This document shows, one piece after another, positions 17,752 to 26,600 of a stretch of 64,000 nucleotides of DNA. Numbering within the stretch: position 1 is the first letter of the stretch; every line of letters starts with the position of its first letter. Source of the DNA: CAYPIE01 sp964410665 (GTDB lineage Bacteria; Planctomycetota; Planctomycetia; Gemmatales; Gemmataceae); NCBI GenBank assembly GCA_964410665.1, contig CAYPIE010000003.1, positions 124,001 to 188,000 of the forward strand. The letters are read 5' to 3'. Both the position numbers and the translations under genes were made by a program. The notes beneath the pieces were generated by a model. It did no database searches. It was not told where the DNA came from and worked only from the letters and a program-made list of their open reading frames with translations.

Positions 17752-18414
17752 TCAGTTCCCTCCGTCGGCATCAGGGCCTTGGAGCTTCCGCTTCAATTGG
17801 TCGAGGAGTAGCCGCCGGTCCTGTTGCTGACGTTCGGATTGTCGTTGCATCTCGTTCAATTGTTTTTGGACTTGTTCCAGTTGTTCCTTCATGCGACGCA
17901 ATTCCACTAAAATCGGCCGGAACATCCCTTCGGCATGTTCGGGTGGGAACGGTGGAAATGGCCGAGCCCGCGGTGGGCGAAGATCGCCTTCGCGAGGACG
18001 ATCCCCTCGTGGCCGATCTCCTTCACGCCGCGCCTCAGATTCGCGCTTAGGCGAATGGATCGATTCTCGCCGCGGATCGCGATCTCGACGGAACGTCGCC
18101 TCGGGTGAAGGCCGGACCCCTTCGCGGGGACGGTCCCCTTCAAGAGTACGCAGTTTCGCCATGATCTGCTTGTAGTTGGCCTCGGCCTGTTTCAACTTGG
18201 TGAGCGCTTGCCGCGCTTCGACACGCAGTTGATCGATCTTGACGCGTCGTAGCTCGGGTCGAAAACGTTCGGCTTCTCGGCTCTCCCTGGGACGGTCCCC
18301 TTCCCTTTCACGTGGCGGATTCCCCTCCTGAGCGTAACTTGCTGAGAACGGCTTGGACAGCGTCCCCAGTCCTGAACCCACAACGACCATTGCCCAGAGA
18401 ACACTGCGTTGCAT
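17752..18414 (-). CDS. Secreted Arg/Glu-rich coiled-coil protein, unknown function
   Basis: 220 residues from ATG 18414, where a signal peptide begins (MQRSVLWAMVVVGSGLGTLS, cleavage probably after SYA). The mature part has an imperfect GDRPRE repeat, at least five copies near residues 35-135, interrupted by a predicted helix (VKIDQLRVEARQALTKLKQA). The C-terminal coiled coil is LVELRRMKEQLEQVQKQLNE. It converges with purL (72 bp apart). The upstream open frame to 18591 is ignored because the signal peptide would be internal. It resembles the low-complexity secreted proteins common in planctomycetes; I cannot name a family. Confidence 0.65.
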   Translation of the reverse strand: MQRSVLWAMVVVGSGLGTLSKPFSASYAQEGNPPREREGDRPRESREAERFRPELRRVKIDQLRVEARQALTKLKQAEANYKQIMAKLRTLEGDRPREGVRPSPEATFRRDRDPRRESIHSPKRESEARREGDRPRGDRPREGDLRPPRARPFPPFPPEHAEGMFRPILVELRRMKEQLEQVQKQLNEMQRQSERQQQDRRLLLDQLKRKLQGPDADGGN

Positions 18415-18961
18415 GACATGACCCCCGCGGCATAAGTTGTACACAGAGCGAACCCCGATCCTAGCCGAGAATTGATCCGAGAGATACCCCCGGAGCAACA
18501 CCGCTAGATGGCCTCGTTGTCGCTTGGCATATGTCTTCCGAGCCAATCGATGGACATCCTTCTCCCTCGCAAAAGAGGACGTTAGCAACAATTCACTGCG
18601 AGAAAACGCAAACGTCGAGTCGTTGTCGCCAAATCTCTCGCCAGAAGGGAGCTTCCGATCTCCACGTGTCCAATGGAACTAGTTATGAGGAAAGAACTTA
18701 CGGCGATTTCAGGACCCTGCAAGAACCTTGCACACGACCCGTTAGAGTCCACAAAAGTACCCCGAACGCGTCTGAAAAGCGTCCGGAAATGTCCGGTTTT
18801 GTTCGCTTTCTGTCCCCATTTCGTTTCCACGACCCATGGGTCCCGCTTGAATCAACATGCTTCGGTACAGAAAGTCCCTACCTATCTATATGGCCAGAGC
18901 GGCGCTAAAGCGGGGATTTTTTTGGTATCGGCACTCATTTATAAGTTTGGTATTTTGATCG
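18415..18961. other. Gene-poor interval downstream of the ole cluster
   Basis: About 550 bases lying between the secreted-protein start and the oleD stop. It is more AT-rich near 18890-18960 and contains a T7 run (about 18919) reading rightward. It must hold the promoter of the secreted-protein gene and the end of the pfa-ole transcript. Forward ORF 18673-19065 runs into oleD and shows no recognisable domain. I see no clear hairpin before the oleD end on the minus strand. Confidence 0.4.
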
Positions 18962-19957
18962 TTAATCTCTTTGATCTCGATGTGCCTGGGCCAATTGCTC
19001 CAAACCTTCCTCCGTCGAGACCGTCGGCCGATAACCCAGATCGCGATGCGCGGCGGTCAGGTTAAACCAATGAGCTGTCGAGAGCTGACGGGCGACAAAC
19101 CGCGTCATGGGTGGTTCGCCCGGCAATGGTAGGAACTTGTACATGAGTTCCAGTGTTGCCCCTGCGCGATACGCCACACTGGCCGGGACCATTTTCTTCA
19201 CCGGCCCGACCTCCACCGCAGCCAACAGCCGATTAATAAACTCCCACAATGGTTGCGGCTCATCCTGAGCGATGAAATACGCCTGACCAGCACAGGGACT
19301 GTTTGGCTGGAGATGATCGATGGCCAATAGGTGAGCGCTTGCAGCATTGTCGATAAACGTCGCATCGACCCGATTCGGGCGGTCGCCGAGACGTCGTAAC
19401 CGTCCCGCCTGCGCCCGCTCGACCAGCCTGGGTAACAAGTGCGGATCCCCAGGCCCCCAAATCAGATGCGGACGCAGTGCAACCGTCGCCAGTTGGGTGC
19501 CATTGGCACGCAGAACCAGATGTTCGGCCTCTGCCTTGGTTTGCGGATACGCGGCCAGAAAGCGGCCGGGATACGGTGCCGACTCGTCCACTCCCTCCTG
19601 ATCCTCACCCGCGAAGGTGACACTTGGCGAACTGGTGTAGACCAGGCGTCCTACCCCCGTTTCGCGACACGCGCGCAGAATGTGCTCAGTACCCCGCACA
19701 TTGGTCTGATAGTAGTCCCGAAAGCGGCCCCATACCCCTGCTTTGGCCGCAGCATGAACGATCACATCACATCCAGCGCTAGCCGTCTTGACTGCGGCGT
19801 AGTCGCCGAGGTCACCGACGTATTGCCGCACTCCCAATGCCTGCAAATGTGCGTAGGTCCTTCGGGACAAGGTTTGTACCTGGTCGCCGCGGGCACACAG
19901 CTGGCGAACGATGGCCGTCCCTAAAAAACCCCCACCGCCCGTTATCAACACCCGCAT
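18962..19957 (-). CDS. oleD: OleD: 2-alkyl-3-oxoalkanoate reductase (olefin pathway)
   Basis: NAD(P)H-dependent reductase of the extended SDR/epimerase type. In the olefin pathway it reduces the beta-keto acid from OleA to the beta-hydroxy acid. 331 residues, starting MRVLITGGGGFLGTAIVRQL (the nucleotide motif GGGGFLG). The catalytic pair is in AAYPQTKAEAE (YxxxK), preceded by VYTSSPSVTFAGEDQEGVDE, which matches OleD proteins and distinguishes them from general epimerases; VDATFIDNAASAHLLA and a C-terminal RDLGYRPTVSTEEGL are also present. It is the last gene of the pfa-ole series, with only 3 bp between the oleC stop and its ATG. The identification rests on this context as well as on sequence. 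Confidence 0.92.
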   Translation of the reverse strand: MRVLITGGGGFLGTAIVRQLCARGDQVQTLSRRTYAHLQALGVRQYVGDLGDYAAVKTASAGCDVIVHAAAKAGVWGRFRDYYQTNVRGTEHILRACRETGVGRLVYTSSPSVTFAGEDQEGVDESAPYPGRFLAAYPQTKAEAEHLVLRANGTQLATVALRPHLIWGPGDPHLLPRLVERAQAGRLRRLGDRPNRVDATFIDNAASAHLLAIDHLQPNSPCAGQAYFIAQDEPQPLWEFINRLLAAVEVGPVKKMVPASVAYRAGATLELMYKFLPLPGEPPMTRFVARQLSTAHWFNLTAAHRDLGYRPTVSTEEGLEQLAQAHRDQRD

Positions 19958-19960
19958 GGT

Positions 19961-21643
19961 TCACCCCAATCGACTCTTGGCCCAAACAGCCAACTTTTCT
20001 CGGAAAATCTTGGCGTTGTGCCGGATATCGACGGGAAAATTCGGATGAATGAGAAAATCCTTGATCCTCGCCGTGTGTGCGAACTGCTTGCCCCGTTCAC
20101 GTAAGGCGATGATCAAGCTGGTGTCGTCGATCCTCTTGACTTGATCCAGTTCGCGTTCCACACAGACAACTGGCACGAGGTCCCCATTCCTCGGCACACC
20201 GACCAAGGCCGTGCGAAATACCGCTGGGTGAGTATTAAATATCGCTTCACATGGAATGGTAAAGAACGTGCCCGCCGCGGTTTCGACCCGATGTGACTTG
20301 CGGCCGCAAAACCATATACGCCCCTCGCGGTCGAGGTAGCCAAGATCGCCCATGCGATGCAAGGTCGAGCCATCGCGTGGATCAAGGATCTTGGCCAGAC
20401 GGGTTGCCTCCGGGCGATTATAATAAGCCTTGCTCACCATCGGGCCACGGACCACGATTTCGCCAATCTCTCCCACTGCTAGGACTTGATCCCGAGACCA
20501 CTCGGGGATCGGCTGGTCATGGATGGCGATGATAAACACTTCGATTCCAGGGACCGGACAACCGACACAAATCCCCTTACCCTGGTCGGTCTGCTCCCGA
20601 GTTTCATGCAATATCGTATGACTACCGATCGTGCTCACAGGCAGCGCCTCGGTCGCGCCATAGGGGGTATGCACTTCCGCCTCTGGGGACAGCATCGGGG
20701 AGAAAGCCTCGATGACGTTCGCAGCCACGGGAGCACCTGCCGAGATGACTCGGCGTAACGACGGCAGCCGCAACTCCTGCTCAGCGGCGTATTTCCCGAG
20801 CAACCGGATGACCGCTGGCGAACCAAACAGATTGGTGATGCCAAAGTTCTCGATTGCCTCGACCAACTTTTTCGGGTCTGCCTTGGCCGGACGGCTGGCA
20901 TCCATATCCGGGATCACTGCCGTCATGCCCAGGGCTGGACCGAACAAGGCGAACAACGGGAACGTGGGGAGGTCGATTTCTCCAGGTTGAATGCCATAAA
21001 CACTGCTCAACAGCTGAACTTGTGTCGAGAACATGCCATGGGTGTAGATTGCCCCCTTGGCAATTCCAGTGCTGCCACTGGTAAACAGGATGGCCGCGGT
21101 GTCGTCACGGCCGGGTTGCAGCATGGGGAATGGGTCACCCGGCGCCCCAGTCAACAATCCCCGTAAGGACCGCTGGGCCAGCGGCCAGCCCGAGCCGACG
21201 CCGACCGTGATCCGCACTGACTGTTTGGCCCACCCGAGTGCTTGGCGTGCAAGATGGGCCCGGCGAACTCCAATAAAGGCCTCGGGCTCGGCTTCCTGGA
21301 GGCAACGGCCAAGATGACTGACCCCCATGCCCGGGTCAACCATCACCAGCACCGCACCAACCTTGAACAAGGCAAACGTGAGCGTGAAAAAGTCCAGACT
21401 CGGCGTGACCATGAGCACGGTTCGCGTGCCAGGTTGAATGCCGATGCCGTGCAGACCGTGCGCAAGCTTATCACTGTCCTGATGCAGTTGTCGGTAGGTT
21501 CGCTGGGTATATGCGACCCGACCTTGAGCATCCCGGCTGTGCGGATACAGCACCGCCGTCCGATATGGAATGCGCTCCGCCATCGCGTACAAATGCCGGG
21601 CGACGTTGAAGGTATCCGCCGGGTCAGGGGCCTGATTGCTCAC
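19961..21643 (-). CDS. oleC: OleC: beta-lactone synthetase (AMP-forming ligase family)
   Basis: Member of the acyl-CoA synthetase superfamily. In the olefin pathway it activates the beta-hydroxy acid with ATP and closes the beta-lactone. 560 residues. The ATP loop is LFTSGSTGIAKGAIYTH, the adenine-binding motif region is TPYGATEALPVS, and the later signature MGDLGYLDREGRIWFCGRKS is intact. The C-terminal small domain ends with DIRHNAKIFREKLAVWA, including a lysine in the usual catalytic position. The start overlaps the oleB stop by 20 bp. It is not obviously a fatty-acid-CoA ligase because all four ole genes are adjacent in order A-B-C-D. Confidence 0.92.
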   Translation of the reverse strand: MSNQAPDPADTFNVARHLYAMAERIPYRTAVLYPHSRDAQGRVAYTQRTYRQLHQDSDKLAHGLHGIGIQPGTRTVLMVTPSLDFFTLTFALFKVGAVLVMVDPGMGVSHLGRCLQEAEPEAFIGVRRAHLARQALGWAKQSVRITVGVGSGWPLAQRSLRGLLTGAPGDPFPMLQPGRDDTAAILFTSGSTGIAKGAIYTHGMFSTQVQLLSSVYGIQPGEIDLPTFPLFALFGPALGMTAVIPDMDASRPAKADPKKLVEAIENFGITNLFGSPAVIRLLGKYAAEQELRLPSLRRVISAGAPVAANVIEAFSPMLSPEAEVHTPYGATEALPVSTIGSHTILHETREQTDQGKGICVGCPVPGIEVFIIAIHDQPIPEWSRDQVLAVGEIGEIVVRGPMVSKAYYNRPEATRLAKILDPRDGSTLHRMGDLGYLDREGRIWFCGRKSHRVETAAGTFFTIPCEAIFNTHPAVFRTALVGVPRNGDLVPVVCVERELDQVKRIDDTSLIIALRERGKQFAHTARIKDFLIHPNFPVDIRHNAKIFREKLAVWAKSRLG

Positions 21644-22508
21644 GTGCTAGAAAGTCCCGGATACGTGGCAGGATCGCTTGATAAGCGTCTTCGAGGACAT
21701 AGTGGCCTGCCGCGGCAAAGCGGTGAATCTCGGCATCGGGCAGGTAGTGTTGCCACTCGCGAAGAAAGTGGTGGTCAAAGACAAAGTCCTTCATCCCCCA
21801 AAGAATCAAGCAGGGCTTCGACCGAAACCGTGCGAGACCCGCCGACACCTCCTTGACGATCGCATAGCCTGGATCCGCAGGCTGCAGCGGGATGCTCCGG
21901 ACGAACTGCAACACCGCCAACCGATCCGACGCCGAGGCATAAGGAGCGAGGTAGCCAGCGCGAACTTCGGGGGCCAGCGGCTGGGTGACCGCAATCCGCG
22001 CTGCACTTCGGCAAAACGCATTGCAACGGGTAATCAACCAGGCTCCGAGTCGGGTATTGCGGCCCAGCCACAGGAGCCAAGGTAACGGTTTGTTCGCAGG
22101 CAGCGGGAAACCGGCTGTGTTCATGAGAATCAGTCGATCCACCCGTTCGGGATAGCGAACCGCCCAGGCCAAGCCGATCATTCCCCCCCAATCATGAAGC
22201 ACCAGCGTGACCCGACCAAGTTCAAGATGGTCCATCAACGCGGTAAAATCTGCGATGCGTGCTTCCAACGTGTACTCATAACGGTCAAGTCCAGGCTTGT
22301 CGGAATAACCACAGCCGATATGGTCCGGGACCACGCAGCGGTATTCCGGTCGCAACTCCATGACCAGTCGTCGATAGTAAAAAGACCAGGTCGGGTTGCC
22401 ATGCAGCATGACCAGCGGCGAGCCACTGCCTTCGTCGAGGTAGTGCAATCGAATGCCCTGACGATCGAAATGCTGCCCCGAAAATGGATACAATCCCTTG
22501 CTTACCAT
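21624..22508 (-). CDS. oleB: OleB: beta-lactone decarboxylase (alpha/beta hydrolase fold)
   Basis: Haloalkane-dehalogenase-like alpha/beta hydrolase. In the olefin pathway it splits the beta-lactone into cis-olefin and CO2. 294 residues from ATG 22508, which lies inside the oleA stop region (7-bp overlap); the ORF extension to 22529 is not needed. The nucleophile is aspartate in VLHDWGGMIGLAWA, typical of OleB and dehalogenases, where esterases have serine. The final histidine is in AAGHYVLEDAYQ, and the N-terminal oxyanion motif is LHGNPTWSFYYR. It is translationally coupled to oleA and oleC. Confidence 0.92.
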   Translation of the reverse strand: MVSKGLYPFSGQHFDRQGIRLHYLDEGSGSPLVMLHGNPTWSFYYRRLVMELRPEYRCVVPDHIGCGYSDKPGLDRYEYTLEARIADFTALMDHLELGRVTLVLHDWGGMIGLAWAVRYPERVDRLILMNTAGFPLPANKPLPWLLWLGRNTRLGAWLITRCNAFCRSAARIAVTQPLAPEVRAGYLAPYASASDRLAVLQFVRSIPLQPADPGYAIVKEVSAGLARFRSKPCLILWGMKDFVFDHHFLREWQHYLPDAEIHRFAAAGHYVLEDAYQAILPRIRDFLAREQSGP

Positions 22509-23614
22509 TCGAGCCCCAGCATCATGCAATTCAGACCCGAGCCGATACCCAGGAAGCTCACCCGATCACCGGGCCGGAGAAACTCGCGTTCTTCAGCAAG
22601 GGCTGCCGTTAATGGGAGCGACACCGTACCGATGTTGCCGAGGTAGGGGTAGGTGGAGAAGTCTTTTTCCTCGGGGATCCCCAGACCTCCGAGAATTGCC
22701 CGACGATGCATGGTCCCGACTTGATGACAGATGACCTTATCCAGCTGTTCCATCGCACCGCCAAATTTGGTGGTGAAACACTTCCAAGTCCGTAGCCCAA
22801 GTTCCACACCATATTTGAGCACGGCTCCGGCGTCGGTGGCCATCATCGGCGTCACACAGTGTTTCATGCCCAGGTTCATGCCATAGCGAATCAAAGCCCC
22901 TGCATCGGTACTGATATATTTGTCGATCATCTCAGGAAGTGTTTCTAACCCCCAGCGACATAGGGCATGATACTGCGAGTCGTTCTTATGCACACCTCCA
23001 AGCAACTTCCTACGTTTATGAACCGACAGCTCTTCGCCCACCACCAACACGGCGACCGCCCCCGAACCACCCGTCAAGGTAGCCACCGACTCCTTAAAAA
23101 TCTGCATACTGGGATTGTGCAACATCCGCTCGATCATGACCTCGTTGATCTCGCGAGCGGTCTCACACGACACCACCAGACCCGCCCTGGCTTGGCCCAG
23201 TTCAATGCGGTTGGCGATTTCTACAATCCCATTGAGCACCCCAAGACAAGCGTTGCTCAAATCGTATACCATGGCATCGGTATGGATTTGTAGATCCGCA
23301 GCGATCTTACAGGCCGTCGCAGGTTCAAACTGCTCGCGGCAAACCCCAGCGTAAATCAGGACATCAATCTGGTCGGGACGGATCGTGCTGCAGGCAAGTG
23401 CTCGCCGCCCTGCTTCGGTGGCTCCGCGCGACAGAGGATAGTCGGCCTCCCACCACCTCCGTTCACTAATTCCCGTCAGAGCTTCCAGCTGACCTACCGG
23501 CAAGTGAAGGTGCTTATAAACCGGTGCAATCCGGTCTTCAAGTTCCGCCGAGGTGACCACCACCGGCGCTAACTCATAACCCAAAGCCTCGATATAGACC
23601 CGCTGGTATTGCAT
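22502..23614 (-). CDS. oleA: OleA: acyl-CoA/ACP head-to-head condensing thiolase
   Basis: Thiolase-fold enzyme (FabH relative) that joins two activated fatty acyl chains by non-decarboxylating Claisen condensation, giving a 2-alkyl-3-keto acid. 370 residues. Active residues align with the Xanthomonas enzyme spacing: Cys123 in DLSNACLGVLNG, Glu97 in CREQFEPATA (26 residues before Cys, as in 117/143), His297 in VICHQVG and Asn327 in YLGNIGTVS. This glutamate is the hallmark separating OleA from FabH. A peculiarity is a tandem pair of TDAGALIRYGMNLG-like segments (about residues 236-275). It starts 31 bp after the pfaC-like stop and overlaps oleB. Confidence 0.94.
   Translation of the reverse strand: MQYQRVYIEALGYELAPVVVTSAELEDRIAPVYKHLHLPVGQLEALTGISERRWWEADYPLSRGATEAGRRALACSTIRPDQIDVLIYAGVCREQFEPATACKIAADLQIHTDAMVYDLSNACLGVLNGIVEIANRIELGQARAGLVVSCETAREINEVMIERMLHNPSMQIFKESVATLTGGSGAVAVLVVGEELSVHKRRKLLGGVHKNDSQYHALCRWGLETLPEMIDKYISTDAGALIRYGMNLGMKHCVTPMMATDAGAVLKYGVELGLRTWKCFTTKFGGAMEQLDKVICHQVGTMHRRAILGGLGIPEEKDFSTYPYLGNIGTVSLPLTAALAEEREFLRPGDRVSFLGIGSGLNCMMLGLEW
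22787..22909 (-). repeat. Internal duplicated segment within OleA
   Basis: Residues about 236-251 (STDAGALIRYGMNLGM) and 260-275 (TDAGAVLKYGVELGLR) are similar to each other in protein sequence but have diverged at the DNA level. From memory, OleA relatives carry one such segment before the TW motif, so this looks like an old internal duplication. Confidence 0.55.
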
Positions 23615-23645
23615 TCCAATCTAGTCCCTTCAAGTTTCCGATCCG

Positions 23646-26600
23646 TCAGGTCTCAGCACCCTGGCTTAGTGAAAAATCTGTCATTTCATAGATAATGCGA
23701 CCGTCTACCCGCAATAGTCCATCGGCCAGCAAGCGCTTGCGGTGATCATCACGCTGTTTGATCTCGGCGATCACCTCGACCTGCCGATCGCTTGGCAGGA
23801 TCTGGCCGCGGTAGGTCCAGCGATGTTCTTGTGCCAAGGCGGGGGTTTGCCAGATCGTCGCGGTTGACACACCCCAATGATGCGCCGCCACCCATTTGAG
23901 CAGTTGCAACAGCGATTCCAAGCCCAATGAACCTGGCCAGACTGGATCCTGGTAAAAGTGGGCTTGAAAAAACCAAGCCTCAGGATTCACTCGGATCGAT
24001 CCTTCGACGAGCCCTTGAGCATAACGGCCACCTTGGGGGTGATACGTTTCGATGGTCTGCACCATTCGCCAACGCTCGTCAGGGAACGGACCCTCGTTCG
24101 GATACCTCCTCCCTTCACCCCACGGCGAAGCTGGCTCCGGCCAGCGATGTTCCTTCATGCCCACTTGTTGAGCAAGGGCCTGCTTGGAGAAAAAGCCAAA
24201 GTAGGTCTTCCCAGTATATACCTCGGTCAATCCAGCTCGCATCGAAAAATCATAATGCTGAATAATCATCCCACCCGAATGCGACACCTGCGTGATCTTG
24301 ACCTGGGTGGTCAGAGTCCCCGTAGCGCGGCCCAGTTCCCGATACTGAGTCGCCGAGCCACCTAGATTGCGAAACGACAGATCGACCGCACTCGTCAAGG
24401 CGGAGCCGAGGTAAGCGGCAAACCAACCACACGGTTGAAGCGCGATTTCCAATAGCACTGCGAACGGAATCGTTTCTTGTCGATTGGCCTCGAAGTACCA
24501 GGCGTCGCTCGGCACCTCATATTCCGCCTCAATCACTCCCCCCGCCTGCATAACCCACGGCTGGGCTTCAATTCGCACGATCCGGTCGAGGAATTGATAG
24601 GGGGGGCCGGGCAGTCTGGCAATCACACGTTCGCTATCGAAGATGCGATAAGGTTCACCAAATGCTTCCGAAGGGTTGCCGACGGCAAACGCCAAGATCT
24701 TGTCACGATCAAATTGCCGGGTCGCTTGCTGCAATGTCGGAACCGCTCGTCCTGACCAGATCTGTTCTAGACGTTGGCGGGTGAGGCCATGAAAACGTAA
24801 CGATAGATCGGTAATCTCAACAATCCGTTTTCCGTCGGCGTACATATAGGCGTCCGCCAGTGCGTGAAGATCCGGGTCATCTCCCAGTGCCTTCACGACC
24901 ACTTCATAACGCACGATTCGGGTAGTCGGGAGTACTTGGCCGCGACATTTGAGACGGCTGGCCACGTCCACCATCGGCTCACAATGGATCTCGGTTTCTT
25001 CGCCCACCCAGCCAAGTCGCATCAAGAAAATCCGAAACGTGTGCAAGCAACACTCGTACATGAGCGTTCCAGGCATGACCATATCATCGACAAAATGACA
25101 TGTGAGAAACCAATCATCCGGATGTATATCAGCTTCTCCGATCACTCGTCCTAAACCGTAGCGACCGCCATAAGGTTCCAGGACCGGAATTCGATGCACC
25201 AGTCGAGCCATCCCCCCAGGCAAACGCAAGGGCATGGTCAGCGGCAGCCCCGCAAAAGCAGAACCGAACGCACCGACCAGATCTCCTTTGCGTAACGCAT
25301 CTACCTGGGGCTCGGTCAACGAACCCGACTCAAGCGGCACCCGAAACGACCAATTTTCGGGTAACTTGCCTGGCCGCAGCTTTTGATCGAGCACACTGAG
25401 CTTGATCCCTTGGCCGGCAGCAAGATCCTCTGCCGTGAAAAACCCAGCACATCCATCGCGCATGCTCAGGAACAGTTTGCCTTCAACCGAGGCATCAAAG
25501 TGGAAATGGAAAAACCAAGCATTGCCCTGCTGAAAGAAGCGATCGATACGAATGTCATAGACAATTACTGCATCGATCGGTGGTAGCGACTGATGGAACG
25601 TGACCACCGCATCGAGGAGCCGATACACCGCCAGACCACGGGTCTGAAAATCGATGCCCAGATAGCTTGACAGGAATAGATCGGCCTGACCGGCTTCAAC
25701 CGCAACACTGGTGGGAATGCGACCATTATCGAGATACCAGCGGGCCCCGTGCACCCAGTGTTCGGTGACCACCCGGCCAGAGCGTAGCGAGCGAGGGGTC
25801 CCCTCGATGGCCAGGACCCGATCCACCAACATCAACGGTCCATCGGGCAAACGCACACGCGTTGGGAAGGTATCAATCTCGGCAAAGGCAGCACCGAGGA
25901 CATTGCCCACTTTGCCGCGCGCAAATTCGAGACATCGAGCAAAGTCGAGTCGAGTGGGGATCGGCTCGGTGGAGGGCTCGGGAAGCGCATGACCTGCGGC
26001 TTTGACCGCAGGCTTGGTTTTTGGAGAAGCCGAGTCGGCTCGTTTTCGGGGGTGCTCGGCCAATGCAAGCAACGCGGTCTGGAACGCAAGCACTTCTCGA
26101 AATGCGTTCATCCCCTGTGTACTAAAACGTAGATAGGCATGGTGAGCTTCGAGGATGGCCTCCTGGGATTCCATCCAGACAGTCGCCGGTTCAACAGGGG
26201 GTAAAAGCATCGGAACTGTCTCGTGGAGGACCTTCGACCGCCCGTTCTGGGGCTGGGGAATCCGCCGGTCGACAACTCGATCGTTCGCATAAAAATGCGA
26301 ATGTTTGGCTCGGTTAGGATCGATCGTGGCTTGCTTACGATCAGGTAGCGGCTGCCATAGCGGAGCCGTGGGAAGGGTGATCTGTTTCGAGGGGGATCGC
26401 TCGAGCGGAGCGGCGTCGGCATAAAGACATGACAAGTCGATCGGCACCCCTTCGACCCGTAATTGTGCCAGGGTGCGCAATAGCTGGGAAAAATCATGAC
26501 GTCGCGGCACGCATACCGCTCGTGCCAGGTGCGGTTGCCGGCCCAAGATCGCGCCAATCATGCGGGTACACGAAGCACCGGGACCGATTTCGACAAACAG

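Noticed and set aside
17870..18350. GDRPRE-coding repeats read as a DNA repeat family or CRISPR
   Set aside because: Spacing is irregular and in frame with a secreted protein; the repeats are protein-level, not spacer-repeat units.
18673..19065. Forward ORF of 130 codons near the end of oleD
   Set aside because: Runs into oleD coding sequence and has no Shine-Dalgarno site or family features.
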